Origin: Collinsella sp.
GTDB lineage: Bacteria; Actinomycetota; Coriobacteriia; Coriobacteriales; Coriobacteriaceae
Length of the DNA stretch: 16,664 nt
Direction: 5' to 3'
Assembly (NCBI GenBank): GCA_019424965.1
Contig: JAHYYL010000044.1
Location: 1 to 16,664, forward strand
Shown here one piece after another: positions 1 through 7,600 of this stretch (positions are counted from its first letter, which is position 1; each line of letters opens with the position of its first letter). The notes below the pieces were generated by a model. That model worked only from the letters and a program-made list of their open reading frames with translations. It searched no databases and was not told the origin of the DNA. A program made the translations under genes and the position numbers.

Positions 1-68
1 TCCTATCTTTTTAGTGTCCTCGGATTGGGTCATAGTGTCTGTCGTTGCCAAAACATCGACGTTGGGGG
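1..68. other. Left-edge sequence with no assigned function
   Basis: This stretch precedes the first palindrome. On the minus strand an ATG at 31-33 opens a frame that runs off the window edge for eleven codons (begins MTQSEDTKK). It has no Shine-Dalgarno sequence in front of it, so I cannot say whether it is the start of a gene. Confidence 0.2.
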
Positions 69-124
69 TAGTCGTTGGGGACGTTCTTGAATGACTAGTC
101 GTTTAAGAACGTCCCCAATGACTA
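69..124. repeat. 56-bp palindromic intergenic repeat, copy 1
   Basis: The left arm TAGTCGTTGGGGACGTTCTT (69-88) pairs with its reverse complement at 105-124. The only exception is position 119, where a T gives a G-U pair in RNA. The 16-base loop carries the palindrome GACTAGTC. A second copy in the same orientation at 1649-1704 differs only at that base. A perfect 20-bp arm with a conserved loop points to a REP- or MITE-like element, or a strong RNA hairpin. No T-run follows on either strand, so it is not a textbook terminator. I recall similar palindromes in Collinsella genomes, but this is memory and not a search. Confidence 0.8.
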
Positions 125-201
125 GGTCAAAAGGCTCCGAGTGCGGCGTGCTCACGCCCGTCGTGGTGCGCCCGAAGGGGGGACGGCTGCTACGAGCTCG
201 A

Positions 202-465
202 TCATTTGCGAGGAGAAGACGAACCAGTCGTTGCAGATCCAATATGGATCTCGCCGACCTCGGCAAGCTGCTCGATGAGTGGAAGCCCTGTCGGGTCGTC
301 TATTTCAACACCACCCAGAATGATGGTGTCATCGCGCAGGTCGATCTGCGTGTTGAACACAGCGAGGTTAAAGCCGGAGGCCACAAATCCGATAGCAGCC
401 AGGACGAGCCCCGTGGCAACAAGCCCACCCGCTACGGCAAGGTAAATCCTTTTTACGCTGGACAT
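202..465 (-). CDS. Short membrane-anchored protein, possibly a truncated DUF4097-type product
   Basis: This 87-residue ORF starts at 465 with a good AGGAG site 7-12 bases upstream and lies 14 bp after the DUF1700 gene, so it is the third gene of the padR operon. Residues 6-30 form one hydrophobic segment after a short positive N-terminus (signal anchor). The remainder is acidic and beta-prone, ending in a Ser/Pro-rich tail. In many Gram-positives a PadR-DUF1700 pair is followed by a DUF4097 beta-strand-repeat protein of several hundred residues. Here only an N-terminal piece of that kind is present, and the ORF stops 77 bp before palindrome copy 1. It may be a remnant left by a deletion at the repeat, or a genuinely short protein. 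The family assignment rests on position and architecture, not on a clear motif. Confidence 0.55.
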   Translation of the reverse strand: MSSVKRIYLAVAGGLVATGLVLAAIGFVASGFNLAVFNTQIDLRDDTIILGGVEIDDPTGLPLIEQLAEVGEIHIGSATTGSSSPRK

Positions 466-479
466 GTTTGCACTCCTTC

Positions 480-1112
480 CTATGCCGTGAGCGGCGCCGC
501 TTCGGCGCCCATGCGGCTCTTATTGCCTCGATCTTTCCAGAAGGGCGAAACGGCTTTCTTCGCCCAAAGGGCAGAGAGGCGCGCGATCTGCTTGGACGCC
601 GTCCAGGCGCCGGCTCCCGTGAGGAGCGCCACACCGATGGAAGCGAATCCCATTCCCATCGAGGCCAAAACGTACGGAACATGCCCGATAATGATGCCGT
701 CCACGGCGAACAGGAGCCCCACCACGCCCGCGCCCCCGAATGCCGCGGCCACGATCCACACGCAGAGCGCAAGAACCCAAATGCAGATGTAGACTGTAGC
801 GGCAACGGCGACGAATGCGAGCAGCAACGGAATCCATACTGGAGAGCCCACGATGGCGAGCGCCCATAGAAGCGTCGTGCTCTTGCGCTTGGTCCTCGCA
901 ATCGCGCGCGGCACGGCGGGCAGTTCGTCGAGTGTCGCCTCGGCGACCTCACCGAGCGTGCCCATGGCGGCCACAGCCTCGGCCTCCGTCATGCCGTCCT
1001 CCATACGGTCGGCGATGACCTCCGCGTAGAACTCCTGCGTTTCCTTTACCTGATCTGCCGGCAGGCAGGCCAGAAGCTCGCCCAGCCGGTTCAAGAACTC
1101 ATCGCGCGTCAT
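480..1112 (-). CDS. DUF1700 (HAAS-domain) membrane protein
   Basis: The 210-residue protein starts with a helical N-terminal domain (residues 1-65; MTRDEFLNRLGELL, then the E/A-rich MTEAEAVAAMGTLGEVAEA) typical of the HAAS/DUF1700 family. A basic patch (RTKRKS, 73-78) is followed by hydrophobic segments at about 79-125 and 126-170, giving roughly four transmembrane helices, and then a basic C-terminal tail. Family members are usually encoded beside PadR regulators, as here. The ATG at 1112 overlaps the end of padR by 14 bp, so translation is probably coupled, with GGGAG just upstream inside padR. The biochemical function is unknown. Its expected role is in the cell envelope under PadR control. 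Confidence 0.85.
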   Translation of the reverse strand: MTRDEFLNRLGELLACLPADQVKETQEFYAEVIADRMEDGMTEAEAVAAMGTLGEVAEATLDELPAVPRAIARTKRKSTTLLWALAIVGSPVWIPLLLAFVAVAATVYICIWVLALCVWIVAAAFGGAGVVGLLFAVDGIIIGHVPYVLASMGMGFASIGVALLTGAGAWTASKQIARLSALWAKKAVSPFWKDRGNKSRMGAEAAPLTA

Positions 1113-1419
1113 GGTGCGCTCCCTTCACGTAACGGTAGATCTCCTGCACGGATGGCCATTCGGCGAGGAACTCGGCGATACGCTCATGCCCGGTGTCCGT
1201 GATGCGGTAGTACCTTCGCAGCCGCCCGTTGTGCTCGGCGGAGCGCGCCGTGATGCACCCCGCCTTCTCCAGGCGCTTGAGCAACGGATAGAGCGTGGAC
1301 TCCGTGAGCCCCATGCTCGCGGGCACGTCCTTCACGATCTGATAGCCGTAGGATTCCTCGCCCGAGACGGCCGCGAGCACGCAGGCCTCGAGGAAGCCGC
1401 GCTTCATCTGTGCCTCCAT
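1099..1419 (-). CDS. PadR-family transcriptional regulator
   Basis: A 106-residue winged-helix regulator. The sequence MKRGFLEACVLAAVSGEESYGYQIV, the recognition-helix segment LTESTLYPLLKRLEKAGCI and the wing region GRLRRYYRITDTGHERI are classic PadR (PF03551) features. I chose the ATG at 1419 because AAAGGAGGT lies 8-16 bases upstream and the PadR domain begins directly after it; the frame also extends to 1629 but that stretch includes the promoter. PadR proteins repress their own operons and respond to small molecules or envelope stress. Here the regulator leads the operon with the DUF1700 gene, and a consensus promoter overlapping a palindrome lies in front, consistent with autoregulation. 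The ligand cannot be inferred. Confidence 0.9.
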   Translation of the reverse strand: MEAQMKRGFLEACVLAAVSGEESYGYQIVKDVPASMGLTESTLYPLLKRLEKAGCITARSAEHNGRLRRYYRITDTGHERIAEFLAEWPSVQEIYRYVKGAHHDAR

Positions 1420-1455
1420 CCGCACACCTCCTTTCGTAGTATACTGTGTAACACC

Positions 1456-1485
1456 TACTATATGACACATAGTATATGATGTCAA
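1456..1485 (-). promoter_or_regulatory. Promoter and candidate operator of the padR operon
   Basis: On the minus strand a perfect -35 box TTGACA (1480-1485) and a -10 box TATAGT (1457-1462) are separated by exactly 17 bp. An inverted repeat TACTAT-N7-ATAGTA (1456-1461 / 1469-1474) spans the -10 box and half the spacer, inside a wider AT-rich symmetrical region reaching about 1440. A dyad over the -10 of a PadR-led operon is the expected place for an autorepressor site. The promoter is seen directly; the operator role is inferred. Confidence 0.7.
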
Positions 1486-1648
1486 CAGTTGTCGTATAGG
1501 GAGTCCGGTCTGTCTATCTCCGGTATAGCGACGAGTGTCGGTTGACGCATCGCGCGAAACACCAACCAGTGCTCCTTTGATGCAACTCTCATTCGACCAC
1601 ATTTCTGAGCAGCTACCTTCCCGCACCAAAGGGTGCCTGATCCTGGGA
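1486..1648. other. Intergenic stretch upstream of the padR promoter
   Basis: I found no credible coding frame or RNA gene between the padR promoter and the repeat stack. The only local structure is a small hairpin GCACC-AAAG-GGTGC at 1623-1636. GC content is lower than in the neighbouring genes. Confidence 0.4.
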
Positions 1649-1704
1649 TAGTCGTTGGGGACGTTCTTGAATGACTAGTCGTTTAAGAACGTCCCCAACG
1701 ACTA
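1649..1704. repeat. 56-bp palindromic intergenic repeat, copy 2
   Basis: Here the 20-bp arms (1649-1668 and 1685-1704) are perfectly complementary. Loop, length and orientation match copy 1 at 69-124. The pair forms direct repeats 1580 bp apart that bracket the padR operon. Copy 2 is the first of three consecutive inverted repeats before cutC. Confidence 0.8.
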
Positions 1705-1718
1705 CTTCTATACAGCAA

Positions 1719-1753
1719 AAAGGGGTGCTGACCATTTCGGTCAGCACCCCTTT
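1719..1753. terminator. Strong 15-bp hairpin, possible bidirectional terminator
   Basis: AAAGGGGTGCTGACC (1719-1733) pairs perfectly with 1739-1753 around a five-base loop (ATTTC). The stem is GC-rich with A-rich and T-rich flanks on the two sides, as in a bidirectional intrinsic terminator, although the T-run is only three bases. It lies between two other inverted repeats, so it may instead be part of a composite repeat element. Confidence 0.55.
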
Positions 1754-1822
1754 AAGTTGCGGTGAAATAGGGACTGAATACGGGCTCCAGAGGTCAAAAC
1801 AGTCTCTATTCCACCGCAACTT
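1754..1822. repeat. 69-bp imperfect inverted repeat (third in the stack)
   Basis: The 23-base left arm, beginning AAGTTGCGGTGAAATAG (1754-1776), pairs with 1800-1822 with two mismatches, around a 23-base loop. It directly abuts the preceding hairpin with no spacer. The arm resembles, from memory, another family of intergenic repeats in Collinsella-like genomes. The cutC start lies 58 bp further on, so the hairpin may fall in the leader or the promoter region of cutC. Confidence 0.65.
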
Positions 1823-1880
1823 CATGGGGATGTGTGACAATGCCCGTCGGAAAACATCTGCTGTTTTTGGGGGTCTATCT

Positions 1881-2558
1881 ATGCTGTACGAGTTTTGTGC
1901 CGAGAACTTTGAGCGAGTGCCGGCGGCTATCGAGGCCGGTGCGGGGCGCATTGAGCTGTGCGACAACCTTGCCGTTGGCGGTACCACGCCTTCCGCCGGC
2001 GTTATCAGCGCCACGGTCAACTATGCTCACGAGCACGATGCGCGAGTGATGTGCATGATTCGTCCGCGTGGTGGCGACTTTCATTACAACCAGGACGAGC
2101 TGCGCATGATGGAGATGGACCTGGGCCTTGCTGTGAGCGCCGGCGTTGACGGCCTGGTCTTTGGCTGCTGCAAGCCCTGTGCCAGCAGCTGGGCGCTCGA
2201 CGAGCTTGCGTTGGGCGCACTCGTGATGGCTGCGGGCTGCGCGACCGAGGAATGCAAGCGTGAGTCCATCGACATCACCTTCCACATGGCATTTGACCAG
2301 CTCTCGCCCGAGGCTCAGCTCGATGCGATTGATACACTTGCCGACTGCGGCGTTACGCGCATCCTCACGCATGGCGGCGCTGCCGGTACGTCGATCGAGG
2401 ATAATTTCGATTACCTGGCTCGTTTAATCGAGTATGCGGGCGATCGTTTGACCATCCTTCCCGGCGGCGGCATCACTACGGCAAATCGCGACGCGGTCGC
2501 GGCAGCGCTCGGCGTCTCCGAGCTCCATGGCACCAAGATCGTGCCGCTGGAGGTATAA
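1881..2558 (+). CDS. cutC: CutC family protein (copper homeostasis family)
   Basis: A 225-residue TIM-barrel protein of the CutC family. Supporting motifs are the N-terminal strand MLYEFCAENF, AGAGRIELCDNLAVGGTTPS, the signature MIRPRGGDFHY, DGLVFGCCK, ITFHMAFDQ, ILTHGGAAG and LPGGGI. The ATG at 1881 aligns with the family N-terminus; the frame continues upstream to 1671 but that part is repeat sequence. The ribosome site is weak (GGGGG at 1869-1873). CutC was first linked to copper tolerance in E. coli, but its biochemical activity is unsettled. The common family segment TFHRAFD has Met in place of Arg here, and the C-terminus is slightly short. The next gene starts 3 bp after the stop. Confidence 0.9.
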   Translation: MLYEFCAENFERVPAAIEAGAGRIELCDNLAVGGTTPSAGVISATVNYAHEHDARVMCMIRPRGGDFHYNQDELRMMEMDLGLAVSAGVDGLVFGCCKPCASSWALDELALGALVMAAGCATEECKRESIDITFHMAFDQLSPEAQLDAIDTLADCGVTRILTHGGAAGTSIEDNFDYLARLIEYAGDRLTILPGGGITTANRDAVAAALGVSELHGTKIVPLEV

Positions 2559-2561
2559 CCC

Positions 2562-3359
2562 GTGGCGCTGGTATTTGACGTTCAGCAGGCGAGCGGCAGG
2601 CCCGACGATAATCGTCGCCCTGGCACCGCGTGCCCCTTTTGCGACACGGAGGGACTCGCCAACATCATCCAGTGCGATGGTGACTGCATCTGGCTCGAGA
2701 ATAAGTTCAAAACCTTGCGCGCCACCCGTCAGACCGTATTGATTGAGTCGGCCAATCACGACGCCGACCTGGTGACCTATGAACCGGATGAGCTGCATCA
2801 TGTGATGCGGTTTGCCCTGGGCTGTTGGCAGCAGTTGATCGATTCCCAACAGTACCGCAGTGTGCTCATGTACAAGAACAAGGGTCCGCTCTCGGGCGGC
2901 AGTCTCGTCCATCCGCACATGCAGATTGTGGGCTTGGAACGGGAGGACGGCTATGCGGCGCTGACTTCCGCCAATTTCGAAGGCATCAATGTCTGGCAGC
3001 AGGGGAGAATCTCGGTCAACATCTCAACCGAGCCCATCATGGGATTCTTTGAGGTCAACGTCTCGGCCCCACAGGGAATCGCCGCCAGCGACGACGCCCA
3101 CGACCAAGCCGAGGCAGACCTGTTTGCCGATGCGATTCAGGTGGTTCTGCGCTACATTTTGCGCGAACACCATGGCGGTCGCGCAGAGTCGTACAACCTG
3201 TTCTTCTATCACCTGGACGGTCGGACCATTGCCAAGGTGCTGCCGCGTTGGGTGGTTTCGCCCTACTTTGTGGGCTATCGTTTGGCCCAGGTCAATGCCG
3301 AGACGACGCTCGATGTCGACGCGGAGCGTCTGCATGCGCATCTGGAAACGCTCGCGTAG
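2562..3359 (+). CDS. DUF4931 / galactose-1-phosphate uridylyltransferase-like protein (HIT superfamily)
   Basis: A 265-residue protein with a CPFC zinc-type pair (residues 24-27), a further CDGDC (38-42), and the segment NKGPLSGGSLVHPHMQIVGL. Its HPHMQ (117-121) corresponds to the HPHxQ nucleophile motif of GalT-type nucleotidylyltransferases. The overall match is to the DUF4931/GalT-like group, not to a full Leloir GalT, which is longer. The start is GTG at 2562 with GGAGG at 2549-2553 inside the end of cutC, so the two genes are probably translationally coupled. A nucleotidyl transfer or phosphorolysis reaction is plausible; the substrate is unknown. The C-terminal half (SYNLFFYHLDGRT, RWVVSPYFVGYR) is also typical of the group. 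Confidence 0.75.
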   Translation: MALVFDVQQASGRPDDNRRPGTACPFCDTEGLANIIQCDGDCIWLENKFKTLRATRQTVLIESANHDADLVTYEPDELHHVMRFALGCWQQLIDSQQYRSVLMYKNKGPLSGGSLVHPHMQIVGLEREDGYAALTSANFEGINVWQQGRISVNISTEPIMGFFEVNVSAPQGIAASDDAHDQAEADLFADAIQVVLRYILREHHGGRAESYNLFFYHLDGRTIAKVLPRWVVSPYFVGYRLAQVNAETTLDVDAERLHAHLETLA

Positions 3360-3389
3360 CAAGGCGAGTGCCTGCGAAGAGCGTGCTGC

Positions 3390-4388
3390 CTAGCGTGCCA
3401 TCGCGTCGCGGCCGGCTTCGACTCGCTTGCGCTGGGCGGCGCGCTCCTCGCCGGTCAGGCGCTCAAAGAGATGCCCGATAATCGAGGCAAGTACCTGCTG
3501 AAACAGCGTTCCGCACATGACGGGGAACACGACTTCGCCCGGAAAGTATTGCGTGGCGATGACGGCGCCCGAAGAGATGTTACGCATGCCGCAGGTAAAG
3601 CACATAGTGGTCGTCTCGCTATACGGCAGATGCAGCGCACGGGCGACCAGCAAACCGATGACAAAGCCGCTGATTGCGAAGGTCAAAATAAAGAGGGCGA
3701 CTTCCAGGCGCACTGTGTTCATGTGCAGCACGTATTCGCTCATGGCGGTGGAGTTGGACGCGATAACGCCCATCATCATGAACTTGCAGGCGGGCGAGAG
3801 CGCGGGGGAGAGCTTCTCGTGTCCCCATCCACGTGTGAGCTCGTTGATCACGATGCCGAGCACGGCGGGGATGGCGATCATAAAGGCCATGTCTTGCATC
3901 ATGCTCGGAGCATCGATCGAGACGGTGGCGCCCAGCAGGAGCTTAAGCGTAAGAGGAATCGTCACAGGCGAGATAACCGAGGACGTCAGGATAATGGTGA
4001 GCGCGAGCGGGCCGTTGCCGCCAAACATGCTGATCCACATAAAGGCAGTGACTGCCACGGGTACGCTGTACTCGAGCACGATGCCGCAGACAAGGTTGGG
4101 GTTGGAGCCAAAGAACAGCGATCCCATGGCATAAGCTGCCATGGGAATAAGCACCGCCGAGACGAGCAGTGCCAAAATCAGGTGCAGGGGACGGCGGAAC
4201 ACCTCAGCGACCTGGTGGAAGGTGTTGCTGAGCGCACCTTGGAACGTCATAAAGGCGAAGAGGGCGGGAACGATGGGCTTGAGTACGCCAATCTGCTGAG
4301 GAAAGAGCACGCCGAGCGTCACGCAAATCGGAACGATGACCTGCATGTGCCCCGCGAGAAATTTGCCCAGTCCAACCCATTGCTTCAT
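3390..4388 (-). CDS. Bile acid:sodium symporter (BASS/SBF) family transporter
   Basis: A 332-residue polytopic membrane protein with about nine to ten hydrophobic segments from residue 15 to 310. The family pattern is visible in FMTFQGALSN, EYSVPVAVTAFMWISMFGGN, SSVISPVTIPL and CGMRNISSGAVIATQYFPGEVVFPVMCGT, which match the conserved polar helix-breaking regions of the BASS fold. Substrates in this family range from bile acids to organic acids and small organic anions, and the sequence does not decide between them. The start ATG at 4388 has GGGAG upstream. It converges on the DUF4931 gene (30-bp gap) and diverges from recJ. Bile acid transport in a gut organism is possible but not shown. Confidence 0.85.
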   Translation of the reverse strand: MKQWVGLGKFLAGHMQVIVPICVTLGVLFPQQIGVLKPIVPALFAFMTFQGALSNTFHQVAEVFRRPLHLILALLVSAVLIPMAAYAMGSLFFGSNPNLVCGIVLEYSVPVAVTAFMWISMFGGNGPLALTIILTSSVISPVTIPLTLKLLLGATVSIDAPSMMQDMAFMIAIPAVLGIVINELTRGWGHEKLSPALSPACKFMMMGVIASNSTAMSEYVLHMNTVRLEVALFILTFAISGFVIGLLVARALHLPYSETTTMCFTCGMRNISSGAVIATQYFPGEVVFPVMCGTLFQQVLASIIGHLFERLTGEERAAQRKRVEAGRDAMAR

Positions 4389-4550
4389 ATGCGCTTGTGA
4401 CTCCCTTTGCTCGTGAATCCGTTTTGAATGGATATGCTAGACGCTCGCATGCGTCCGTGCGTCAGAAACGCTCGAATATTTCGAGGCTATTACCGGCATC
4501 GTTTACCGAAACCGCGGCGTGCTGCGGCGATTGGCGTCCGCGCTGCACGG

Positions 4551-4556
4551 TATAAT
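4551..4556 (+). promoter_or_regulatory. Candidate -10 box for the recJ-rel transcript
   Basis: A perfect TATAAT lies 57 bp before the leader-ORF ATG. No good -35 box lies at 17 bp (CGATTG at 4528-4533), and a TTGGCG at 4531 is only 14 bp away. An inverted repeat CTCGAA-TAT-TTCGAG at 4471-4485 lies upstream, between recJ and the divergent transporter, and could be an operator. Confidence 0.45.
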
Positions 4557-4612
4557 AAATCCGTTCAACAGATCTGCCTGCCGAAGCGGGCATACACAGA
4601 GGACTCATCGCT

Positions 4613-4678
4613 ATGAACCGTGAGAGGTATCGCGGCGACCTGCCCCTATCGGGGGTGGGCGCCTATGTCATCGCTTAA
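4613..4678 (+). CDS. 21-codon leader ORF overlapping the start of recJ
   Basis: ATG at 4613 opens a 21-residue frame (MNRERYRGDLPLSGVGAYVI, then A) ending at TAA 4676-4678. The best ribosome site in the region, AGAGGA at 4598-4603, is nine bases before this ATG, and this frame differs from that of recJ. The proposed recJ ATG (4665) lies inside the leader ORF, giving a 14-base overlap. That arrangement suggests translational coupling: ribosomes finishing the leader are delivered to the recJ start. It could also be chance. The residue composition is ordinary and no family is recognised. Confidence 0.45.
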   Translation: MNRERYRGDLPLSGVGAYVIA

Positions 4679-7600
4679 GACGACGCATCGCTGGGCGGTC
4701 GCTCGGCAAAACCCCGAGCTCGAAAAGGAGCTTTCGGCTGGCCTGGGCATACCCGGGCTGGTGGCGCGCATTATGGTTGCGCACGGCATTACATCCATCG
4801 AGGAAGGCCAGCTGTTTTTGACGCCTTCGCTCGATCGCGACTGGGCGGACCCGCTCGTTATTCCGGGCATGGCGGTCGTCGCCGACCGCGTTGAGCGCGC
4901 TATTCGCAGCCACGAGCGCATCGCCGTCTTTGGCGATTTTGACGTCGACGGTATTACGTCGACCTGCCTGTTGACCGAGGCACTGCGCACGTTTGGCGCC
5001 AACGTCACGCCGTTTATTCCGCACCGTTTTGACGAGGGCTACGGCCTGTCGCGTGCGGCGCTCGACCGCGTCAACGAGCTCGCTCAACCCAACCTGATTG
5101 TGACCGTCGATAACGGTATTGCTGCCAAGGAAGAGGTCTCCTATCTGGAGAGCCTGGGAATCGACCTGGTGGTCACAGACCATCACGAGCCCTCCGATCA
5201 GGTGCCGCAGGGCGTGCCCCTGACCGACCCTAAGCTCGAGGACGAGGGTCCTTCGCGTGAGCTTGCCGGTGCCGGCGTGGCACTCAAGCTGGTGCAGGTT
5301 CTGGGCGAGCGTCTGGACAAGCCGTCGTATTGGCGTTCGCTGATCGAGGTTGCGGCGCTGGGCACCGTGTCCGACATGATGCCGCTCACGCCCGAGAACC
5401 GCGCACTGGTCGCCGAGGGCATCCAGCAGATGCGCGTGACGGCCCGTCCCGGCTATATCGCGCTTGCAGCGCTCGCCAAGGCCGATCTGACTACCATTAC
5501 GGCGGACGGTCTATCGTTCTCGCTCATTCCCCGCTTAAACGCCGCCGGCCGCATGGCCGATCCAAAATTGGCGCTTGACCTGCTGCTTGCCCGCGATCCT
5601 ATCGAGGCAAGCGCGCTGGCGGCCGAGCTCGAGGAAATCAATCGCCAACGCCGCGAGATCGAGGCCGAGCTTACGCGCGATGCCATGGCAAAGGTCGAGG
5701 AGACTTATGACGGCGGGCGCGCGATCGTCGTGGGCGGTGAAGGCTGGCACGAGGGTGTCAAGGGCATCGTGGCAAGCCGCCTGACCAATCGCTATCACGT
5801 GCCGGCGCTGCTGTTCTCGATCGAGGACGGTATCGCGCGCGGCTCTGGTCGCTCGGTGGGCAAAGTTAACCTGTTTGACGCCGTCGAGCGCTGTTCCGAC
5901 CTGCTGATTCGTCGCGGCGGACATGCCGGTGCGGTGGGTGTGACCATCGAGGCATCCAAGCTCGATGAATTCCGTCGTCGCCTTTCCGCCGTGCTATCGG
6001 AGATTCCCGCCGAGGACTTTGAAGACATCGACGAGGTTGCCGCCACGGTCGACCTTTCCGAACTGAATATCGAGACTATAGAGCAGATTTCCCGCCTTGA
6101 GCCGTTTGGCCAGAGTAATAAGGTGCCGCTGCTGGCCGCCGAGGGCGTGACAATGTGCGATCGCGCCGTGGTGGGCAAAACCGGCGAGCACATGCGCTTT
6201 GTGGCGACCGATGGCGCCGCGAGTGTGCCGGCCATCATGTTCCGCGTGCCGCAGATCGATAGGCTCATCAATTGCGATAGCGCCGTCGACTTGGTGTTCG
6301 AGGCCGTGGCCGAGCATTGGCAGGGACGTGTGAAGCCCAAGCTCATGATTAAAGATGTTTTGGTGCGTGATACCACGGCGCCCAGCGTTGACGACCCGGC
6401 ATGTGAGCTTCGCCGCGGCGTGGAGCCTGCGGACGCCGGTCTTCGTCTGGAGTCCCGCAAGCGCGAGACGCTCGCCCAGCTTTCCTATACCGAGCTGACG
6501 CGCTCGCTTATCCATAGCTTTATCGGCTCGAACCAGCCGCACCGCGCGCAGGTCGAGGCGCTCGATGCCCTGGCCGATCACCAAAGTGTTCTGGCCGTTA
6601 TGGGAACGGGGCGCGGCAAGTCTCTTATCTTCCATGTGCATGCCGCGCGCGAGGCGGTCCTTCGTGGGCGTGCGAGCATCTTTGTCTATCCGCTGCGCGC
6701 GCTCGTTGCCGACCAGGCCTATCACCTCTTGTCGACGATGGCCGCGCTCGGCATTGGCGTGGGCGTGTTGACTGGCGAGACCGTGGAGGCGGCGCGTGAT
6801 GATGTGTTTGCCGGCCTGGCTTCGGGCCGCACCGGCATCGTACTCACGACGCCTGAGTTCCTGTCTATTCACCGCGACCGCTTTGCGCGTTCAGGGCGCA
6901 TCGGCTTTGTCGTTATCGATGAGGCGCACCATGCCGGTCTTGCCAAGGGCGGCGACCGCAGCGCATACCTCGACATGCCCGATATCCTCAAGGCCCTGGG
7001 CGATCCGGTCGTTATGGCGGCGACGGCCACCGCGACGGCTCCGGTCGTTGCGGAGCTTGCCCGCGTGCTGCCGATTACCCGTACGGTGGTCGACGAGACC
7101 GTGCGCGAGAACTTGCAACTCGAGGATGACCGAGATCTTGCGAGCCGCGAGAACCGCCTGGTGTCAATCGTGGCGACGGGGGAGAAGACCGTCATCTACG
7201 TCAACTCGCGCGACCAGTCCGTGGCGCTTGCTAAGACGCTGCGCAAGCGGGTACCCGATTGCGCGACCCGCATCGCGTTCTATAACGCGGGGCTTGCGCG
7301 CTCCGATCGTCGCCGTGTCGAGGAGGCGTTTCGAGACGGCAGCCTCAGCTGCATCGTCTCGACATCTGCCTTTGGCGAGGGCGTCAACCTTCCCGATATT
7401 CGCCATGTCGTGCTCTATCACATGCCGTTTGGCGCCATCGAGTTCAACCAGATGAGTGGCCGCGCCGGTCGCGATGGACAGCCCGCCGTGATTCACCTGC
7501 TCTATTCGTCGCGCGACGCCCGCATTAACGAGCGCCTACTCGACTGCTATGCGCCCGAGCGCGACGAGCTCGTTACGCTCTATCGCGCGCTGCAAACCAT

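Noticed and set aside
91..792. 233-residue plus-strand ORF across the padR operon
   Set aside because: It begins in the palindrome and runs antisense to the DUF1700 gene; composition is low-complexity without motifs.
1671..1880. N-terminal extension of CutC through the repeat stack
   Set aside because: The frame is open but encoded by palindromic repeat sequence and lies before the normal CutC N-terminus (MLYEFC).
3471..4400. 309-residue plus-strand ORF opposite the BASS transporter
   Set aside because: It is rich in His, Asp, Lys and Gln with no recognisable domain, and lies wholly antisense to a clear membrane protein; such frames are common in GC-rich genes.
4620..4664. GTG 4620 as the recJ start
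   Set aside because: It is 16 bases from the only good ribosome site, which fits the leader ATG at 4613; the RecJ homology begins after ATG 4665.
5994..6872. 292-residue minus-strand ORF inside recJ
   Set aside because: Antisense shadow; the plus strand carries unbroken RecJ and helicase motifs.
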